Shown piece after piece: positions 60,856 to 64,000 of a stretch of DNA of 64,000 bases. The translations under genes were made by a program, and so were the position numbers. This stretch comes from Sphingomonas sp. OK281 (GTDB taxonomy: Bacteria; Pseudomonadota; Alphaproteobacteria; Sphingomonadales; Sphingomonadaceae). Every line of letters starts with the position of its first letter. Positions within the stretch are counted from its first letter, which is position 1. The notes beneath the pieces are model-generated. The model saw only the letters and a program-made list of their open reading frames with translations. It did not search any database and was not told the origin of the DNA. The stretch is from positions 310,001-374,000 of the forward strand of contig NZ_FOVZ01000002.1 in the NCBI RefSeq assembly GCF_900115295.1, written 5' to 3'.

Positions 60856-62151
60856 CTAACTGTTAAGGCGAAGCCGCAGCGCCACTGATTTTGCGTGTGC
60901 CGGAAGACCCTCGGCGTTGGCCAGTGCAACCGTCGCAGGCCCGAGTTCGCGCAAGGCCGCTTCGTCCAACGCCAGGAAACTGGTGCGCTTCATGAAGTCG
61001 AGCACCGACAGCCCGCTCGCAAAGCGCGCGCGGCGGCCGGTGGGGAGGACGTGGTTCGGGCCGGCGACGTAATCGCCGATTGCCTCGGGGGTGTAGCGGC
61101 CGAGGAACACCGAGCCGGCGTGGCGGATGCTGTCGAAGAAGCCTTGCGGGTCGGGGATCGCCAGCTGGAGATGCTCGGCGGCGAGGCGGTCGACCAGCGG
61201 GATCGCTTCCGCCAGCGTGTCGACGACGACGATCGCGCCGTTCGTGTCCCACGCGACACGCGCGACGGCTTCGGTAGCGAGCTCGCGCAACTGGCGGTCG
61301 ACGGCGTCCGCGACCTTGTCGGCGAAGACAGCATCGTCGGTGAACAGGATCGACTGCGTGGTCACATCGTGCTCGGCCTGGCTGAGCAAGTCGGCGGCGG
61401 TCCATTCGGGGTCGTTGAGCGCATCCGCGACGACGACGATCTCGGACGGGCCGGCGACCATGTCGATGCCGACGACGCCGTAGACCTGGCGCTTGGCCTC
61501 GGCGACCCAGGCGTTGCCGGGGCCGGTGACGACGTCGACCGGCTCGATCCGACCTGCGCCATAGGCGAGCGCCGCGACAGCCTGCGCGCCGCCGACGCGC
61601 CACACTTCGTCAACGCCGGCGAGGTGCGCTGCGGCAAGGACGAGCGGGTTGATCTGGCCATCGGGGGTCGGCGTCACCATCGCGAGACGGCCGACGCCGG
61701 CGACCTTCGCGGGGATCGCGTTCATCAACAGCGACGAGGGGTAGGCAGCGCGTCCACCGGGGACGTAGATGCCGGCTGCGTCGACGGGGAGCCAGCGTGC
61801 GCCGAGTCTTACACCCGCGGAGTCGACCGAGTCGCTGTCGAGCGGACGCTGTTTCTCGTGGTACGCGCGGATGCGGGTGGCGGCGAGTTCGAGCGCGGTG
61901 CGGAGGTCGGGGTCGAGCGCGTCGAACGCGGCCTTGCAGTCGGCGGCGTCGATCTGCCAGCCGGTGGTTTCAGGGTCGTGGCGGTCGTGCTTCTGCGTGA
62001 GGTCACGGAGCGCGGTTTCGCCTTCGCGGCGGACCGCGGCGATGATCGCGGCGACGTCCTGGGTGACGCCCGCGTCGGACTCGCGGCGGTCTTCGACCAG
62101 CGCGGTGAAGCGGGTCGTGAAGTCCGCGTCGCTGGTGGAGAGACGGATCAC
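60856..62151 (-). CDS. hisD: Histidinol dehydrogenase
   Basis: A 431-residue zinc enzyme for the last two steps of histidine synthesis. YVPGGRAAYPSSLLMN, RVGGAQAVAALAYG, VTGPGNAWVAEAKR, SQAEHDVTTQSIL and HAKSVALRL are all family segments. The start is a GTG at 62151 just before VIRLSTSDADF; the open frame upstream runs through a repeat and is not coding. It follows hisG in the same direction. Confidence 0.96.
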   Translation of the reverse strand: MIRLSTSDADFTTRFTALVEDRRESDAGVTQDVAAIIAAVRREGETALRDLTQKHDRHDPETTGWQIDAADCKAAFDALDPDLRTALELAATRIRAYHEKQRPLDSDSVDSAGVRLGARWLPVDAAGIYVPGGRAAYPSSLLMNAIPAKVAGVGRLAMVTPTPDGQINPLVLAAAHLAGVDEVWRVGGAQAVAALAYGAGRIEPVDVVTGPGNAWVAEAKRQVYGVVGIDMVAGPSEIVVVADALNDPEWTAADLLSQAEHDVTTQSILFTDDAVFADKVADAVDRQLRELATEAVARVAWDTNGAIVVVDTLAEAIPLVDRLAAEHLQLAIPDPQGFFDSIRHAGSVFLGRYTPEAIGDYVAGPNHVLPTGRRARFASGLSVLDFMKRTSFLALDEAALRELGPATVALANAEGLPAHAKSVALRLRLNS

Positions 62152-62153
62152 AT

Positions 62154-62261
62154 TCCCCTCCCGCTTGCGGGAGGGGTTAGGGGAGGGAACGACATAGCCT
62201 CGCACGGTACGATCGGGGAAGGCGTGCCCTCCCCCGACCCCTCCCGCATGCGGGAGGGGAG
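62154..62261. repeat. Palindromic repeat, family F
   Basis: CCCCTCCCGCTTGCGGGAGG at one end and CCCCTCCCGCATGCGGGAGG at the other, with GGGGAGGGAACG..GCCCTCCCCC inside. Each end is itself a hairpin. It sits between hisG and hisD, splitting a likely operon. Confidence 0.85.
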
Positions 62262-62275
62262 CAGAAGGTAGGCGC

Positions 62276-62941
62276 TCATGCCGCAATCTCCTGCTCGACG
62301 GCGCGACGGAATGCCTCGACCAACGGGACCACCCGGCTGCGCGTCTTCATCGCGGCGCGGTTGACGACCAGGCGGCTGGTGACCTCCATGATCGTCTCGA
62401 CCTCGACGAGGCCGTTCTCGAGCAGCGTGCGGCCGGACGAAACGAGGTCGACGATGCGTGGCGCGAGACCCAGCGTTGGCGCTAGTTCCATAGCGCCGTT
62501 GAGCTTCACGCACTCCGCCTGCACGCCCCGCGACGCGAAATGCGCCGCGGTGACATGTGGGTATTTGGTCGCCACGCGGACGTGGCTCCAGCCGCGCGGA
62601 TCGTCCTGCGCTGCCATCTCGGCAGGCTCGGCGACCGACAGCCGGCAATGGCCGATGCCGAGATCGACCGGCGCGTACAGTTCCGAATAGCCGAATTCCG
62701 CGATCACGTCCGACCCGACGATGCCGAGTTGCGCCGCCCCGTGCGCGACGAAGGTGGCGACGTCGAACGCGCGCACGCGGATCAGCGAGATCGCCGGATC
62801 GTTGGTCGCGAACCGGAGTGCGCGGCTGTTCTCGTCCGAGAACGACGCTTCGGGATGCACCCCGGCGCGCGCGAGCAGCGGAAGGGCCTCGGCGAGGATA
62901 CGTCCCTTGGGGACGGCGATGATGATCTGGGAGTCGGGCAC
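62276..62941 (-). CDS. hisG: ATP phosphoribosyltransferase, catalytic subunit (short form)
   Basis: A 221-residue enzyme that starts histidine synthesis. [33 protein letters not shown] and [15 protein letters not shown] (PRPP loop) are all in place. The length is that of the short form, which needs a HisZ partner; no hisZ is in the window. The start is a GTG at 62941. It is divergent from the DUF2332 gene, 46 bp apart. Confidence 0.94.
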   Translation of the reverse strand: MPDSQIIIAVPKGRILAEALPLLARAGVHPEASFSDENSRALRFATNDPAISLIRVRAFDVATFVAHGAAQLGIVGSDVIAEFGYSELYAPVDLGIGHCRLSVAEPAEMAAQDDPRGWSHVRVATKYPHVTAAHFASRGVQAECVKLNGAMELAPTLGLAPRIVDLVSSGRTLLENGLVEVETIMEVTSRLVVNRAAMKTRSRVVPLVEAFRRAVEQEIAA

Positions 62942-62987
62942 GCGCCGGGCTTTACGGGTGGGGCTTGGCGGGTGCAACAACCTGCAT

Positions 62988-64000
62988 ATGGCAAATGAAC
63001 CGGCGAACCGCGCATGCTTCGACATCCAGGCGGGCTATTGCGCCGCGATGGATGCGCCGATCACCGCGCGGGTCTGCACTGCGCTGGCGACCGCGGTGGA
63101 CCGCGAAAGCGAGACGGGGCGGCGGGTGCTAGACTGGGCGGGCGAGCCGGTGGCCGATGCGCTCGCGTTGCGGCTGGTCGGCGGGTTGCATGCGCTGCAC
63201 CGGGCGGGTGTCGATCCGATGCTTTCTGCGGTGTTCTCCGGGGCGGAAACCGATCCGGTACGTATCTGCGCGACCTTGCAGGCGACGCTCGTCGCCCATG
63301 ATGCAGCGGTGTTGCCCTGGCTCGACGGGCCGCCGCAGACCAACGAGGCGGCGCGGTCCGCGGGGATGATGACTGGGATACTCCATCTGGCGGCACGGTA
63401 CGGGGCGCGGTTCGAGGTGCTGGAGATCGGATCGAGTGCGGGGTTGAACCTGCTGATCGATCGCTATCGGTTCGATCTGGGCGGCGTGATGGTCGGGCCC
63501 GCGGCATCGCCGGTGACGATCTGCCCAGACTGGCGGGGGGCGCCGTCGCCCGTCGCACCGGTCGAGATCGGATCGACTCGCGGCGTCGATATCCAGCCGG
63601 TGGACGTCGCCGATCCGGTCGCGGCGGCAAGGCTGGAGGCGTATGTCTGGGTCGATGCGGTCGAGCGCCAGGCGCGGCTCGCCTCGGCGATCGCGATGGT
63701 GCGCGCGGGTGGCGTCGATCTCGCAAAGGGCGACGCGGCGGACTGGGTCGAGGCGCGGTTGGCCGAACCGCAGCCGGCGGGGACGACGCGCGTCCTGATG
63801 CATTCGGTAGTGTGGCAATATCTGCCGCCGGCGTCTCGCGAACGGATCCGGGTGGCGATGGATGCGGCGGGGGCTCGGGCGACGGCGGAGCGGCGGCTCG
63901 GCTGGGTGATGATGGAGCCGAACCGCGATCTGCATCGGCATGAAGTGCGGGTGCGCGGCTGGCCGGGCGAGCAGGCGATGGAACTGGTCGCGCTGACGCA
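62988..64000 (+). CDS. DUF2332 family protein (3' partial)
   Basis: An open frame from ATG 62988 to the window end (337 residues so far). [18 protein letters not shown] in the middle resembles a SAM-like glycine loop, and later [19 protein letters not shown] and [16 protein letters not shown] follow the DUF2332 pattern. The N-terminal [18 protein letters not shown].. precedes the domain. It may be a methyltransferase-like enzyme. The C-terminus is cut off. Confidence 0.8.
   Translation, partial: MANEPANRACFDIQAGYCAAMDAPITARVCTALATAVDRESETGRRVLDWAGEPVADALALRLVGGLHALHRAGVDPMLSAVFSGAETDPVRICATLQATLVAHDAAVLPWLDGPPQTNEAARSAGMMTGILHLAARYGARFEVLEIGSSAGLNLLIDRYRFDLGGVMVGPAASPVTICPDWRGAPSPVAPVEIGSTRGVDIQPVDVADPVAAARLEAYVWVDAVERQARLASAIAMVRAGGVDLAKGDAADWVEARLAEPQPAGTTRVLMHSVVWQYLPPASRERIRVAMDAAGARATAERRLGWVMMEPNRDLHRHEVRVRGWPGEQAMELVALT

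Noticed and set aside
62152..62286. Upstream extension of hisD to an ATG at 62286
   Set aside because: It is translated from the palindromic repeat (KREGN, PSPNPSR etc.). The GTG at 62151 gives the usual N-terminus.
1..64000. CRISPR arrays, prophage genes, full insertion sequences, rRNA operon
   Set aside because: No regularly spaced repeats, no transposase or phage structural genes and no rRNA sequence were seen; the repeats present are palindromic intergenic elements.

Overview
The window is GC-rich chromosomal DNA from an alphaproteobacterium, most likely a sphingomonad (Sphingomonas or a close relative). The clues are a MipZ-type division ATPase, a C4-pathway 5-aminolevulinate synthase, a proton-pumping pyrophosphatase of the potassium-independent type, typical alphaproteobacterial neighbourhoods (infA-maf-RNase-yacG-tRNA-Phe; rpiB-glyA-nrdR-trmJ; plsY-dprA near topA) and many short palindromic repeats between genes. 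No rRNA operon, prophage, transposase or CRISPR array is visible. One tRNA gene (Phe, GAA) is present. The first and last genes are cut by the window edges.

Layout. 1-4.4 kb: MidA-like methyltransferase (partial), GNAT acetyltransferase, pgeF, a PLP trans-sulfuration enzyme and a phosphoribosyltransferase. 4.4-7.5 kb: glycine-zipper envelope protein, secreted phytase-like esterase, rpmB, a small membrane protein, tadA. 7.5-17.9 kb: pepN, M28 peptidase, SDR protein, DMT exporter, threonine aldolase, class A PBP, flavin reductase. 18-24.7 kb: complete RND efflux system (outer membrane factor, pump, adaptor) with a divergent TetR regulator and a perfect 22-bp palindrome between them. 24.7-27.6 kb: three overlapping signalling genes (CHASE3 kinase, single-domain response regulator, receiver plus HWE/HisKA_2 kinase). 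27.7-33.2 kb: exonuclease, PH-domain protein, phosphomannomutase, membrane J-protein, mipZ, panC, Sel1 protein. 33.3-39.2 kb: topA, dprA and plsY on the minus strand, with a glycosyltransferase on the plus strand between topA and dprA. 39.4-44.5 kb: murI, hemA, then a minus-strand block of lipoprotein, ECF sigma, anti-sigma, DUF3429 protein and Uma2 protein. 44.7-48.5 kb: rpiB, glyA, a small protein, nrdR, a frameshifted GIY-YIG gene and trmJ. 48.6-53 kb: chorismate mutase, small secreted protein, rpsD, tRNA-Phe, yacG, RNase E/G-like, maf, infA. 53-64 kb: a DNA methyltransferase fused to a nuclease-like domain, S9 peptidase, hppA, thiL, nusB, hisD, hisG and a DUF2332 protein (partial).

Most genes are core housekeeping or envelope genes, many joined by 4-8 bp start/stop overlaps. 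The less ordinary parts are: (i) several families of 90-140 bp palindromic repeats, including a MITE-like element present three times with a conserved centre; (ii) the methyltransferase-endonuclease fusion; (iii) a GIY-YIG gene with a one-base deletion, flanked by inverted repeats and open into trmJ; (iv) an RND pump with a His/Asp-rich tail; and (v) a glycosyltransferase interrupting the dprA-topA neighbourhood. All functions are read from the sequence and from memory of the families; no database search was run.
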